64,000 nt of DNA. Source: Pedobacter sp. KBW06 (GTDB lineage Bacteria > Bacteroidota > Bacteroidia > Sphingobacteriales > Sphingobacteriaceae). Positions 26,700-35,263 of this stretch are shown piece after piece. A model generated the notes under the pieces. The model made no database searches. It worked only from the letters and a program-made list of their open reading frames with translations, and was not told where the DNA came from. Each line of letters starts with the position of its first letter. Position 1 is the first letter of the stretch. The stretch is taken from contig NZ_QAJL01000001.1 in NCBI RefSeq assembly GCF_003852525.1, forward strand, positions 1,625,268 through 1,689,267, given 5' to 3'. A program made the translations under genes and the position numbers.

Positions 26700-27944
26700 C
26701 TATTTGCTAATTTCTATAATATCATACTGGTTGAACTGATCGTAAGATGAAGTAATCACTTCCTCTTCTTTTTGTAAGCCTTCCAATACTTCATAGTACA
26801 GGTAGTTTTTACGACCAATCTTCACGTTTCTTTTCGTGGCTTTTCCATTTTTCACCACAAATACCCAGGTGCCGCCGGTACTTTGGAAAAACTGTCCCTG
26901 TGAGATCAGCAGAGATTTGCTGTTGTCCGACAAGGTAAGTTTCACCTGCATAGACAGACCTCTTCTCAGCTCATCCGGAGATTTTCCTTCGAATACCAAC
27001 TCCACCTGAAACTGCCCTGCGGTAACCTCCGGAATCACTTTTCTGACCGATAGCTTATACGTATTGCCGTTAAACTCTACGTTCGCACTTTGTCCTTCTT
27101 TCACCCTGTTGATGTAATACTCATCTACTGCTGCCTGCAATTTATACCCTTGCAGTACATCGATCTTACCCAACATTTCATTCGGGGCATAAGACTTACC
27201 TGTTACCGGATCATAAGAAGATAAACGTCCGGCCACAGGTGCCTTGATGGTCATATTCTCAATATTCTGTCTGATGGTTTCCAGGCTTTCATTCATCCTG
27301 CCGATGGAAATGTCAATCTGTTTAAGCTGCATTACCCTCCCCTGATTCTCCTGTTTTACCGCTTGTTTCAAAATGTTCTTTCTACCTTGAAAATATTCGT
27401 AATCCTGACTTGAAATGTTAAACTCTTCACGTGTGATGACATTCTTAGCGAATAAGGTGCTGTCAATTTTATATTTTCTGCTCGCCGTTCTCAAACTGTT
27501 TTCAATCACCATCATATCCTGGCTCATCACCCTTTGATTTTGTTCCAGATCCAGACGCAGCTTTCTCAATTGATTGATCTGCTCGGTAATACTCGTTTCG
27601 CTGGAAGTATAATTAGATAAGGCATTCGGATTGGTAATCCTCAATAATGGCGTTCCTTTAACTACCGAAGCTCCGTTTTCTGTAAAGATCTCGGCTACAG
27701 TACCACCTTCCGGTGAACTTACAATTACCGAGGTTAAGGGAACCACGCTTGCATTGAGCAATACGACATCCTCGAAGTCGCCATACTGAACTTTGCTCAC
27801 TGTAATCTTCTCTGCATCTGCTTTATATACCTTGTTTAAGGAAAGGCTGTATCCATAAGCCACAAGGCCCACTAAAGCTATAGCCCCTGCAATGGTTATT
27901 ATTGTTTTTTTACTGAACCTTTTTTTCTCTATGATCTTATCCAT
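26700..27944 (-). CDS. HlyD/RND-type periplasmic adaptor
   Basis: 414 aa membrane-fusion protein. It has one N-terminal membrane anchor (about 14-34, IITIAGAIALVGLVAYGYSL), a lipoyl half-motif (VVSSPEGGTVAEIFTENGAS, 69-88), a long coiled coil (about 105-230), the second half IKAPVAGRLSSYDPVTG and a beta-barrel/membrane-proximal domain ending VKIGRKNYLYYEVLEGL. It should link the inner-membrane permeases to an outer-membrane channel; no TolC-like gene is in the window. It is the first gene of a minus-strand operon reaching to about 9978. A sigma-54-type promoter lies 30 nt upstream. Confidence 0.88.
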   Translation of the reverse strand: MDKIIEKKRFSKKTIITIAGAIALVGLVAYGYSLSLNKVYKADAEKITVSKVQYGDFEDVVLLNASVVPLTSVIVSSPEGGTVAEIFTENGASVVKGTPLLRITNPNALSNYTSSETSITEQINQLRKLRLDLEQNQRVMSQDMMVIENSLRTASRKYKIDSTLFAKNVITREEFNISSQDYEYFQGRKNILKQAVKQENQGRVMQLKQIDISIGRMNESLETIRQNIENMTIKAPVAGRLSSYDPVTGKSYAPNEMLGKIDVLQGYKLQAAVDEYYINRVKEGQSANVEFNGNTYKLSVRKVIPEVTAGQFQVELVFEGKSPDELRRGLSMQVKLTLSDNSKSLLISQGQFFQSTGGTWVFVVKNGKATKRNVKIGRKNYLYYEVLEGLQKEEEVITSSYDQFNQYDIIEISK

Positions 27945-27973
27945 TTTTGTATTACGCTTAGTGATTAGCCATA

Positions 27974-27989
27974 AGCCAAGGGTATGCCA
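27974..27989 (-). promoter_or_regulatory. Sigma-54 (-24/-12) promoter of the efflux operon
   Basis: On the minus strand TGGCATACCCTTGGCT fits the consensus TGGCAC-N5-TTGCW with the invariant GG and GC spaced by 10 nt. It matches at T, G, G, C, A in the -24 half and T, G, C, W in the -12 half. The start site would fall near 27963, about 19 nt before the adaptor ATG. A sigma-54 activator gene is divergent next door. The 300-nt intergenic region 27945-28244 also holds the palindromes AACTAGTT (28023-28030) and GCTGTACAGC (28072-28081). Confidence 0.7.
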
Positions 27990-28071
27990 ATCAAAAAAAA
28001 TATATTTATATCACTAATTATCAACTAGTTAAATCAAACATCAATCAAAAAGCGTTCATAATCGGACACTA

Positions 28072-28081
28072 GCTGTACAGC
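28072..28081. promoter_or_regulatory. Candidate enhancer site for the sigma-54 activator
   Basis: Perfect 10-bp palindrome GCTGTACAGC about 110 nt upstream of the predicted sigma-54 start, the usual distance for an upstream activator site bound by a Fis-type helix-turn-helix dimer. Only one such copy was found, so this is a proposal. Confidence 0.35.
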
Positions 28082-28244
28082 ATCGAACAGTTTCTGCTAT
28101 TTTTGAGCGTTGCTTCGGCTTTACCTTTATCAGAAGCGCAACCTTACCTGATGCCGCTTCGGAAAGTCAGGATGAAGGCCATTTATACCTGATACACGAT
28201 AACGAATAATAAGGAAACCAAACCGTACAGTTAAATTCATAAAA

Positions 28245-29615
28245 ATGATAGATGCAAATGTTTTAGTAATCGATGACGATGACGACATCTTATTGAGTGC
28301 ACGCTTATTCTTAAAACAACATTTCAATCAGGTTGTGACCTGTAAATCTCCAAAGGAAATCAATGTACTGCTCAGTCATAATGAGATAGACATTATCCTG
28401 CTGGACATGAATTATCAGAAGGGAGCCAGTAACGGACGCGAGGGATTGTACTGGCTGGAGCATATCCTCTCCATTGATAAAGATTATGTCGTGATCTTAA
28501 TGACTGCTTATGGAAATGTGGAGCTGGCTGTTCAGGCGATTAAAAAGGGTGCTACAGACTTTATTCTTAAGCCCTGGGAAAATGAAAAACTATTCGCGAC
28601 CCTGTCGGCGGCATCCCGTTTAAGGCAGTCCAACAAAAAAGTAAAGAAACTGGAAAAGATCCATTCTTCTTTACAAAAGGACCAGGCCAGACAGTTCGAG
28701 CATATCGTTGGAAATTCAGCACCCATTAAACACCTGCAGAATACCCTCATTAAAGTGGCACCAACAGATGCCAATGTCCTGATTCTTGGAGAAAACGGAA
28801 CAGGAAAACAGGTTTTCGCCTATGAACTGCACAAGCATTCCCTGCGAAAGAACCACATCTTTATGCATGTAGATCTGGGTTCCCTGAATGAAAATCTTTT
28901 TGAAAGCGAGCTTTTTGGTTATGCCAAAGGAGCATTTACAGATGCCAAAGACGATAAACCAGGCAGGTTTGAGCTTGCAGATGGAGGAACCATATTTTTA
29001 GATGAGATTGGAAACCTGTCTCAGCCGCTCCAGGCAAAACTATTAAGTGTACTGCAAAACAGAACGGTGACCCGCCTGGGAGAGAGCAAAGAGCGCAAAG
29101 TCAATGTCCGCCTGATTACGGCCACCAATATGCCACTCAATGAAATGGTGAACAAAGGAACTTTCAGACAGGATTTGTTGTTCCGGATCAATACGGTAGA
29201 GCTATTGCTGCCAGGCCTTGCCCAACGTGGTGAAGACATCATCCTGCTGGCAAACCACTTCCTGCAGAGTTTCAGCACAAAATACCATAAAAGCCTGTAT
29301 AAATTCGAGGCAAAAGCCGAGAGTTTGTTATTAGGTTACCATTGGCCAGGAAACGTACGCGAACTGCAACATGTAATTGAACGCGCAGTGATCATGGCCG
29401 ATGGCATGGAAATCAGTGCAGGAGATCTACAACTGAGCCCACAGAAGTTCGGTGGAAATACCCTGATCCAGCCGGAAATGGGACTGGAAGAAATGGAAAA
29501 GCTTATGGTTCAGAAAGCAATAGACAAACATAAAGGCAATATCTCCAGGGCTGCCCTAGAACTTGGCCTCACCCGTGCTGCACTTTACAGGCGCATAGAA
29601 AAATTTGACCTATGA
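28245..29615 (+). CDS. Sigma-54-dependent response regulator (NtrC family)
   Basis: 456 aa. A receiver domain (DDDD at 10-13, phosphoacceptor Asp54 in IILLDMNYQKG, Lys109 in ILKPW) is followed by an AAA+ domain. Its Walker A is GENGTGK (182-188), the sigma-54 contact loop reads GAFTDA (229-234) rather than GAFTGA, and Walker B is TIFLDEIG. A Fis-type HTH (NISRAALELGLTRAALYRRI) ends the protein. It should activate the divergent efflux operon through the -24/-12 element at 27974-27989 once phosphorylated by the kinase encoded 4 nt overlapping downstream. Confidence 0.93.
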   Translation: MIDANVLVIDDDDDILLSARLFLKQHFNQVVTCKSPKEINVLLSHNEIDIILLDMNYQKGASNGREGLYWLEHILSIDKDYVVILMTAYGNVELAVQAIKKGATDFILKPWENEKLFATLSAASRLRQSNKKVKKLEKIHSSLQKDQARQFEHIVGNSAPIKHLQNTLIKVAPTDANVLILGENGTGKQVFAYELHKHSLRKNHIFMHVDLGSLNENLFESELFGYAKGAFTDAKDDKPGRFELADGGTIFLDEIGNLSQPLQAKLLSVLQNRTVTRLGESKERKVNVRLITATNMPLNEMVNKGTFRQDLLFRINTVELLLPGLAQRGEDIILLANHFLQSFSTKYHKSLYKFEAKAESLLLGYHWPGNVRELQHVIERAVIMADGMEISAGDLQLSPQKFGGNTLIQPEMGLEEMEKLMVQKAIDKHKGNISRAALELGLTRAALYRRIEKFDL

Positions 29616-30973
29616 CCTTTTATAACCGCTTCACTTTCCGCTTAATCAGTCGCCTGGTATTGATCAATGCACTGGGAATCTTGCTGTATTACCTGATCAG
29701 GAAAACAGAACTCTGGTTTACCATTTCCGGATTAGGCATCCTGCTGATCTCCGCCCTGCTGAATTTATACTTTTACATCAACCAGATCAGGGAAGACATC
29801 AAGCGTTTTATCCTGGCGGTAAAAACCCGCGACAGTACCCTGAACTTTAGAAATAAGGCTACAAAGGGCAGTTTTCCTGAACTTTATGAATCTTTCAACG
29901 ACATCATACAAACCCAGAAAGACATACAGCTGGAGAAGGATTCCATGTTTCAACTCATTAAGACTATTCTGGAGCAGGTTCCTGTGGGTGTAATTGTGAT
30001 CAAAGACAATGTGCAGGATGCCCGGCAAACAGAAATTGTATTTTTCAACCAGGCGGCAACGAGTTTATTAGGCATTCCAACCTATAAATACTGGCACCGT
30101 GTGGCACAGCATAGCCCCGATTTCTCAAAAGAAATCGAAGCGATTGGCAAGGGTGGGAAGCGTTTTATGGAACTGAAAATTCAGGACAAACTCATCCAGC
30201 TCTCTACCGAAGTGATCCCCCTTAATCTGTACATGACAGACTATACGATCATCTCTTTTCAGAACATCAAGGACGAGATCGAACAAAAAGAAAGCGAAGC
30301 ATGGAACAGGTTGATTGGTGTCATCTCTCATGAGATCTTAAATTCCATTACGCCGATCAGCTCTTTATCCGACACAGTGAACAGCATGATCTCCAATAAG
30401 GAAACCTTAAATCATGAGGACCTTGAAGATTTAAAACCAGCCATAAAAACGATCAAAAGGAGATCCGAGGGATTACTGGATTTCGTAAAGGATTACCGCC
30501 TGATCGCAGAACTCCCTACGCCCGATCTGGAATACCATACCATAGGAGAAATCCTGCAACACATCAAAGTATTGATGCAGCCTTTTGCCAATGGCAGGAA
30601 CATCATGCTTAAAGTGGAGCAAACTTCTTCGAAAATCACGATACAGATGGACTTGAAACTCGTGGAACAGGCCTTGATTAACCTCGTTACCAATAGCATT
30701 TATGCTTTGGATGAAGCCGAGCACCCCGTGATCGAGATCAACTACCGGCTCGATCAGAACAAGTTATACCTGGAAGTAACGGATAATGGCAAAGGAATCG
30801 ATGCAGAACTGATTGAGAAAATCTTTGTCCCTTTCTTTACGACCAGAAAAAATGGTTCGGGTATTGGCCTGACCATTACCCGAAACATTATGAAGATGCA
30901 CCATGGAAGCCTTGAAGTGAATTCTATTCCTTTTGAAAAAACAGTGTTCTCATTGGTCTTCCGGTATCAATAA
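29612..30973 (+). CDS. Sensor histidine kinase
   Basis: 453 aa. Two N-terminal membrane helices (about 12-30 and 34-56) are joined by only a few residues, so there is almost no periplasmic sensor. A PAS-like cytoplasmic region (about 110-222), HisKA with phosphoacceptor H240 (VISHEILNSITP), N box (NLVTNSIYAL), G1 (VTDNGKGID) and G2 (GSGIGLTITRN) follow. It overlaps the response regulator gene by 4 nt (ATGA), so the two form a pair. The lack of a periplasmic domain suggests that it senses a membrane or cytoplasmic cue, for example stress caused by the exported compound. Confidence 0.92.
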   Translation: MTFYNRFTFRLISRLVLINALGILLYYLIRKTELWFTISGLGILLISALLNLYFYINQIREDIKRFILAVKTRDSTLNFRNKATKGSFPELYESFNDIIQTQKDIQLEKDSMFQLIKTILEQVPVGVIVIKDNVQDARQTEIVFFNQAATSLLGIPTYKYWHRVAQHSPDFSKEIEAIGKGGKRFMELKIQDKLIQLSTEVIPLNLYMTDYTIISFQNIKDEIEQKESEAWNRLIGVISHEILNSITPISSLSDTVNSMISNKETLNHEDLEDLKPAIKTIKRRSEGLLDFVKDYRLIAELPTPDLEYHTIGEILQHIKVLMQPFANGRNIMLKVEQTSSKITIQMDLKLVEQALINLVTNSIYALDEAEHPVIEINYRLDQNKLYLEVTDNGKGIDAELIEKIFVPFFTTRKNGSGIGLTITRNIMKMHHGSLEVNSIPFEKTVFSLVFRYQ

Positions 30974-30991
30974 CGATTATTTAATAAATGA

Positions 30992-32266
30992 TTATTTAAT
31001 GATCGTTCCATCAGGAATAATGGCTCCTTTTTTCACGACAACAATACCATCCTTTACGGTATAAAGTGCATGATCGCTGTCAGGAAGGTGTGCCCCGCCA
31101 ATGATCTGAACGTCATTTCCAATCCTGCAGTTTTTATCTAAGATGGCATTGGTGATGATACACCTGTCGCCGATGCCGATCCATGGCTTTTTATTTTGCA
31201 GATCGACCTCCATCTCTTCCAGAACCTGGTATTTATCACTGCCCATAATATAGCAGCTGTCAACAGTAGTCTCTTTTCCAATCCGTGCACGAATACCGAT
31301 CACAGAATGCCTGATGCTTTCCGCATGTAAAATACAGCCTTCAGCAATGATCGCCTTATCCAGCGTTGTTCCCAGAATCTTGGAAGGTGGCAACATCCGC
31401 GGGCGGGTAAAAATGCTGTGGTGACTGTCGAACAGGTTAAACTTAGGCAGGTCATCGGTCAGTCCAAGATTGGCTTCAAAGAAAGAAGAGATGTTTCCAA
31501 TATCTGTCCAATACCCCTCATACTGAAAGCTCAGCACATCATAGGTATTTAACATTCTTGGGATAATTTCCTTTCCAAAATCCTTCTCATCTGCATTTTC
31601 AGCAAATATTTTAATCAGTAAGTCTCTGTTAAAAATATAAATCCCCATCGATGCCAGGTGCTCACGACCTTCGGCACGCATCTCTTCTCCGGTATCAGAA
31701 GTCCAGTCGGCCAGTAACGAAGCCGCAGGTTTCTCGATAAATGACGTGATGATGTTCTGCTCATTGGATTTAAGGATCCCAAATTCCGGTGCTTCTTTTT
31801 CAGTTACCGGAATCGTTGCGAGTGTAATCTGTACGCCGCTTTCAATGTGCGCATTCACCATCTTGTTGAAATCCATCTGATACAGCTGATCTCCCGATAA
31901 AATGAGTACGTACTCAAATTCATGGTTTAACAAATGGTGCATGGTTTGCCTTACCGCATCCGCAGTTCCCTGAAACCAGGTTGGGTTATCAGGCGTTTGC
32001 TCTGCCGCAAGAATGTCTACAAAAGCAGCACTGAAATGGCTAAAATGATAGGTGTTCTTAATGTGCTTATTCAGCGAGGCTGAATTAAATTGCGTAAGAA
32101 CGAACATGCGGTGTATGCCTGAGTTTAAGCAGTTTGAAATCGGAATATCAACCAGCCGGTACTTTCCGGCTATAGGAACCGCTGGTTTAGAGCGCGTTTG
32201 TGTAAGTGGGGACAACCTCGATCCCTGGCCACCACCAAGGATGACCGCCAATACTTTATCAGTCAT
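30992..32266 (-). CDS. glgC: Glucose-1-phosphate adenylyltransferase
   Basis: 424 aa ADP-glucose pyrophosphorylase: ATP + glucose-1-phosphate gives ADP-glucose + PPi, the committed step of glycogen synthesis. The nucleotide loop GGGQGSRLSPLTQTRSKPAV (12-31), the SGDQLYQMD active-site strand and the glucose-1-P region GYWTDIGNISSFFEANL are present. A left-handed beta-helix C-terminal domain follows. It starts 14 nt after glgA and is co-transcribed with it. It ends 18 nt from the convergent kinase gene. Confidence 0.95.
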   Translation of the reverse strand: MTDKVLAVILGGGQGSRLSPLTQTRSKPAVPIAGKYRLVDIPISNCLNSGIHRMFVLTQFNSASLNKHIKNTYHFSHFSAAFVDILAAEQTPDNPTWFQGTADAVRQTMHHLLNHEFEYVLILSGDQLYQMDFNKMVNAHIESGVQITLATIPVTEKEAPEFGILKSNEQNIITSFIEKPAASLLADWTSDTGEEMRAEGREHLASMGIYIFNRDLLIKIFAENADEKDFGKEIIPRMLNTYDVLSFQYEGYWTDIGNISSFFEANLGLTDDLPKFNLFDSHHSIFTRPRMLPPSKILGTTLDKAIIAEGCILHAESIRHSVIGIRARIGKETTVDSCYIMGSDKYQVLEEMEVDLQNKKPWIGIGDRCIITNAILDKNCRIGNDVQIIGGAHLPDSDHALYTVKDGIVVVKKGAIIPDGTIIK

Positions 32267-32280
32267 AGCTATTCAGTTTA

Positions 32281-33687
32281 TTATATTTGGTACAAGTCAA
32301 TGTATTGTTGTGCCGCTCTATCCCATGAGTGGTCTAATTGCATCATATATTTACGGATCTCCTTCAGGTGTTTTTCATCATGGTAAAGCTCATAAGCCCT
32401 TCCTATCGCATGGCCAACATCCCAAACACTGGTCTGATCATGACAAACTCCAAAACCACCATCCCCAATGTCAACCACCGTATCCTTTAATCCTCCTACC
32501 CTCCGTACAATCGGAACCGTCCCATAACGCAGTGCATACATCTGGTTTAATCCACATGGCTCCACCCTGCTTGGCATCAGCAGAAAGTCTGCCCCTGCAT
32601 AAATCTGATGGGACAGCTGTTCATTATAGCCAATATAAGCGTTGTAGTTTCCCGGGAAAGCTTCCTTCAACTGCATTAGTCTCCCTTCTACCTGGGGATC
32701 TCCGGATCCTAAAACCAACACATTTATTCCTCCGTTAGCCTGTAACAAAGCATTATAAAATATATCCGGTAAGAGGTCGGCTCCCTTTTCTCCGACTAAT
32801 CGTCCTATGAAAGTAAAGAGTGGTTTCAGAGGATCTAAGTTGAAAACACGACATAAGGCTTCTTTGTTTGCCTTTTTTCCATTTTCTACCGTACGAATGG
32901 CATATTTTTTTTCGAGCATCGGATCATTTTGCGGATCCCAGACCTCATTGTCTATTCCGTTCAGAATTCCAACCGACTTAGCCCGCTCCTGTGCAAGTAA
33001 ATCTTCTAAGCCATTTGCCTTAAAGCTAATCTCTTCCAGATAACTTGGTGATACCGTAGTTACCTTCCAGGCACATTTTATCGCCGAAGCCAAGGGGTTG
33101 ATGGAACCTTTCCAGTCCAGCTGACCGGATTTCCATAAGTCAAAAGGAGGAATATAATGAAGCTTATCCCAGCCAAACTGCCCCTGATATTGCGCATTGT
33201 GTATGGTCAGTATCGAAGGTACCGTACTCAATTTCTTAAACTGATGACAATAAGCCATCATAAAAGGAACCAAACCGGTATGGTGATCGTGACAATGAAT
33301 CACATCAGGGCGGTGTTCCCATTGGGTGATCCAGTCGAGCACCGCAATCTGATAGGCAAGAAAACGCTCGGTATCGTCGTCGTAACCGTAAACATTCGGC
33401 CGGTCCAGCAATCCGGAAATGTGGACAAGGTAAAGGTCGAAGCCTAACTTATTCGTTTTTTCCCTGAAGATGCGCACAGGAAAATTGTGGAAACCTAACT
33501 TTCCCCATCCGTCGTAAACCACCTCAAACTCGTTTTCCTGCATGAATTTAGTCTGGTAAGCAGGCATTACCACCTTCGCTACATGGCCAAGCTTGTTCTG
33601 GTATTTTGGCAGTGCGCCAACAACATCGCCCAGTCCACCTACTTTCGCAATAGGATAACATTCCGCACTCAGGTGTATAATCTCCAT
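32281..33687 (-). CDS. glgA: Glycogen synthase (ADP-glucose type, GT5)
   Basis: 468 aa GT-B enzyme that adds glucose from ADP-glucose to alpha-1,4-glucan. The N-terminal substrate loop KVGGLGDVVGALPKY (residues 15-29), the HCHDHHTGLVP region, TIHNAQYQGQFGWD, and the C-terminal donor site FIGRLVGEKGADLLPDI and PSRVEPCGLNQMYALRYGT are present. The ATG at 33687 starts directly at the family N-terminus (MEIIHLSAECYP). First gene of glgA-glgC. No branching enzyme or glycogen phosphorylase gene lies in the window. Confidence 0.95.
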   Translation of the reverse strand: MEIIHLSAECYPIAKVGGLGDVVGALPKYQNKLGHVAKVVMPAYQTKFMQENEFEVVYDGWGKLGFHNFPVRIFREKTNKLGFDLYLVHISGLLDRPNVYGYDDDTERFLAYQIAVLDWITQWEHRPDVIHCHDHHTGLVPFMMAYCHQFKKLSTVPSILTIHNAQYQGQFGWDKLHYIPPFDLWKSGQLDWKGSINPLASAIKCAWKVTTVSPSYLEEISFKANGLEDLLAQERAKSVGILNGIDNEVWDPQNDPMLEKKYAIRTVENGKKANKEALCRVFNLDPLKPLFTFIGRLVGEKGADLLPDIFYNALLQANGGINVLVLGSGDPQVEGRLMQLKEAFPGNYNAYIGYNEQLSHQIYAGADFLLMPSRVEPCGLNQMYALRYGTVPIVRRVGGLKDTVVDIGDGGFGVCHDQTSVWDVGHAIGRAYELYHDEKHLKEIRKYMMQLDHSWDRAAQQYIDLYQI

Positions 33688-34125
33688 AGTTTTATTTGGG
33701 GGGTTAAAAAGTATCTTAAATTAGGGAATAACAGGTAGAATGGCAATTATTACAGGAAATTATTTCTTAAAAAAGATATGCTATTCAAAGACTGAAATCT
33801 TTTGCAGCGAAGAGCTGCAAAATTTTCTAGGTCTTTTCACAGCACAATCTTTTTTAAGGAATAAATATTTACTCGGAATAAAGCTGGGAAGAGGGAAAAG
33901 CAGGATGCAGAGCAGGGTTTTATAGCAATTGTTTTGGAGGCAGATATGGGTAGGTTATTGCGTAGATTTTGGAGGCAGGGGCATTAGAAGGAGGCTTTAT
34001 TGCAGGCATTCGGAGGCAAATATTCATTGCAAGGGATTAAAGACCGGATTTTTATTACAGAACTGAGAGATGAAAGGCATTAGTGAAAAGGTCCGTATTT
34101 GGCAGAAATGCACGTAAACTTGTCA
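33688..34125. other. Gene-free stretch with degenerate GGAGGC repeats
   Basis: No convincing gene. A 61-codon open frame at 33740-33925 looks random. GGAGGC(A/T) recurs at 33936, 33971, 33990 and 34012, several copies followed by TTATTGC or CATTGC, giving a weak degenerate tandem pattern between 33931 and 34031. The region must also carry the glgA promoter, which I could not place with confidence. Confidence 0.4.
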
Positions 34126-34156
34126 TTGCAGACGAACTCTCCTGACCTTACCTTTG
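34126..34156 (+). promoter_or_regulatory. Promoter of the GlxA-type regulator
   Basis: TTGC (34126-34129), 19 nt, then TACCTTTG (34149-34156): a good Bacteroidota -33/-7 pair ending 19 nt before the ATG at 34176. Confidence 0.65.
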
Positions 34157-34175
34157 TCGGGTAATATAAAGATCA

Positions 34176-35162
34176 ATGGAGAAGCGATTAGTTGTTATTG
34201 TTGCCATGCCTGATGCCTTAACACTTGACATTATAGGTCCTGCCGATGTATTTACGGGTGCGAATCATTTTTATCCTTCGGAAACCTTAAAAAAAATAGA
34301 TGTGGAGTACGAGGTGCTTACCGTATCTGCTACGGAAGATCTTGATGTCAGTACCAGAAGCGGCATTGTGATCAGGACCAATAGCAATATTTATACGATC
34401 GACAAAAAGATTGATACGTTACTCATCGCCGGATTTCCCAGTCATATGGAATGGAAAAGCTATCCCAGACTGGTGGAATGGGTAAAGACAAAGGCACCTG
34501 AGATTCGAAGAGTAGGCTCTGTATGTATTGGTGCATTTGTATTAGCAGAAGCCGGTTTGTTAAAGAATAAAGGAGCAACCACACATTGGATGAACTGCCA
34601 GGAGTTACACAGTTCATATGAAGATATCCGCGTTAATCCTGATCCGATTTTTGTTAAGGATGGCAACATCTATACTTCTGCCGGAGCCTCAGCGGGAATT
34701 GACCTTGCGCTGGCTATGGTAGAAGAGGATCACGGTCCGGAGCTGGCTTTAACCATTGCCAGGTACCTAGTTTTGTACCTCCGCAGACCAGGCAACCAAT
34801 CCCAGTTTAGTAACCTGCTCAGCCAGCAACTCTCCAGTAAAAAGCCAATCCGGGACCTGCAATTATGGATCGCCAAACACCTGCAGGAAGACCTGAACGT
34901 AGAGCGCTTATCTGGTCGTATGGCAATGAGCCCCAGAAATTTTGCCAGAGTATTTCATATAGAAACCGGATTCACTCCAGCCCGGTATATCGAAAAGCTA
35001 CGTGTAGAATCCGGACGCAGATTCCTGGAAGAAACCAGACTATCCCTGGATGAGATCGCTGAAAAATGTGGCTTCGGTAGTTCAGATACCATGAGAAAAG
35101 CATTTCTACGTCACCTGGATACCAGCCCCTCGTATTACCGGAATCTGTTTGGTTCCTCCTAA
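34176..35162 (+). CDS. GlxA-type transcriptional regulator (DJ-1/PfpI + AraC HTH)
   Basis: 328 aa. Residues 1-190 form a DJ-1/PfpI-like (class I amidotransferase) domain with the nucleophile-elbow segment VGSVCIGAFVLAEAGLLKNK (Cys in VCIGAF) and the TTHWMNC and TSAGASAGIDLAL motifs. Residues about 210-325 are an AraC-type double HTH (FARVFHIETGFTPARYIEKL, LDEIAEKCGFGSSDTMRKAF). These regulators often sense nitrogen compounds or aldehydes, but the ligand is unknown. The next gene encodes an exported protein with the same DJ-1 domain and no HTH, probably a target or partner. Confidence 0.88.
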   Translation: MEKRLVVIVAMPDALTLDIIGPADVFTGANHFYPSETLKKIDVEYEVLTVSATEDLDVSTRSGIVIRTNSNIYTIDKKIDTLLIAGFPSHMEWKSYPRLVEWVKTKAPEIRRVGSVCIGAFVLAEAGLLKNKGATTHWMNCQELHSSYEDIRVNPDPIFVKDGNIYTSAGASAGIDLALAMVEEDHGPELALTIARYLVLYLRRPGNQSQFSNLLSQQLSSKKPIRDLQLWIAKHLQEDLNVERLSGRMAMSPRNFARVFHIETGFTPARYIEKLRVESGRRFLEETRLSLDEIAEKCGFGSSDTMRKAFLRHLDTSPSYYRNLFGSS

Positions 35163-35195
35163 AACAACTTAATTCCAAACTGCTTTAAACAGCTT

Positions 35196-35207
35196 AAACG
35201 ATCGTTT
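35196..35207. promoter_or_regulatory. Palindrome AAACGATCGTTT before the DJ-1 gene
   Basis: Perfect 12-bp palindrome between the GlxA-type regulator and the exported DJ-1 protein, flanked by further TTAAAC/TTTAAAC copies (35184-35211). A candidate operator, unproven. Confidence 0.35.
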
Positions 35208-35263
35208 TAAACCATTGTATGGCTACTGCATTGCTTAATATTTCACATCATAATTCAAAAAAC

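Noticed and set aside
28090..28140. A TACCTTTA box as promoter of the response regulator gene
   Set aside because: The only TTTG upstream gives a 16-nt spacing and the box lies over 100 nt before the ATG; too weak to annotate.
32052..32738. Long plus-strand open frame opposite glgC and glgA
   Set aside because: It is antisense to well-conserved glycogen genes, spans their junction and has no protein-like motif.
33740..33925. 61-codon open frame between glgA and the GlxA-type gene
   Set aside because: No recognisable motif, no good promoter or ribosome site, and composition like the surrounding noncoding sequence.
35219..35263. Upstream start for the exported DJ-1 protein
   Set aside because: It would place 15 polar residues before a normal signal peptide that starts at 35264.
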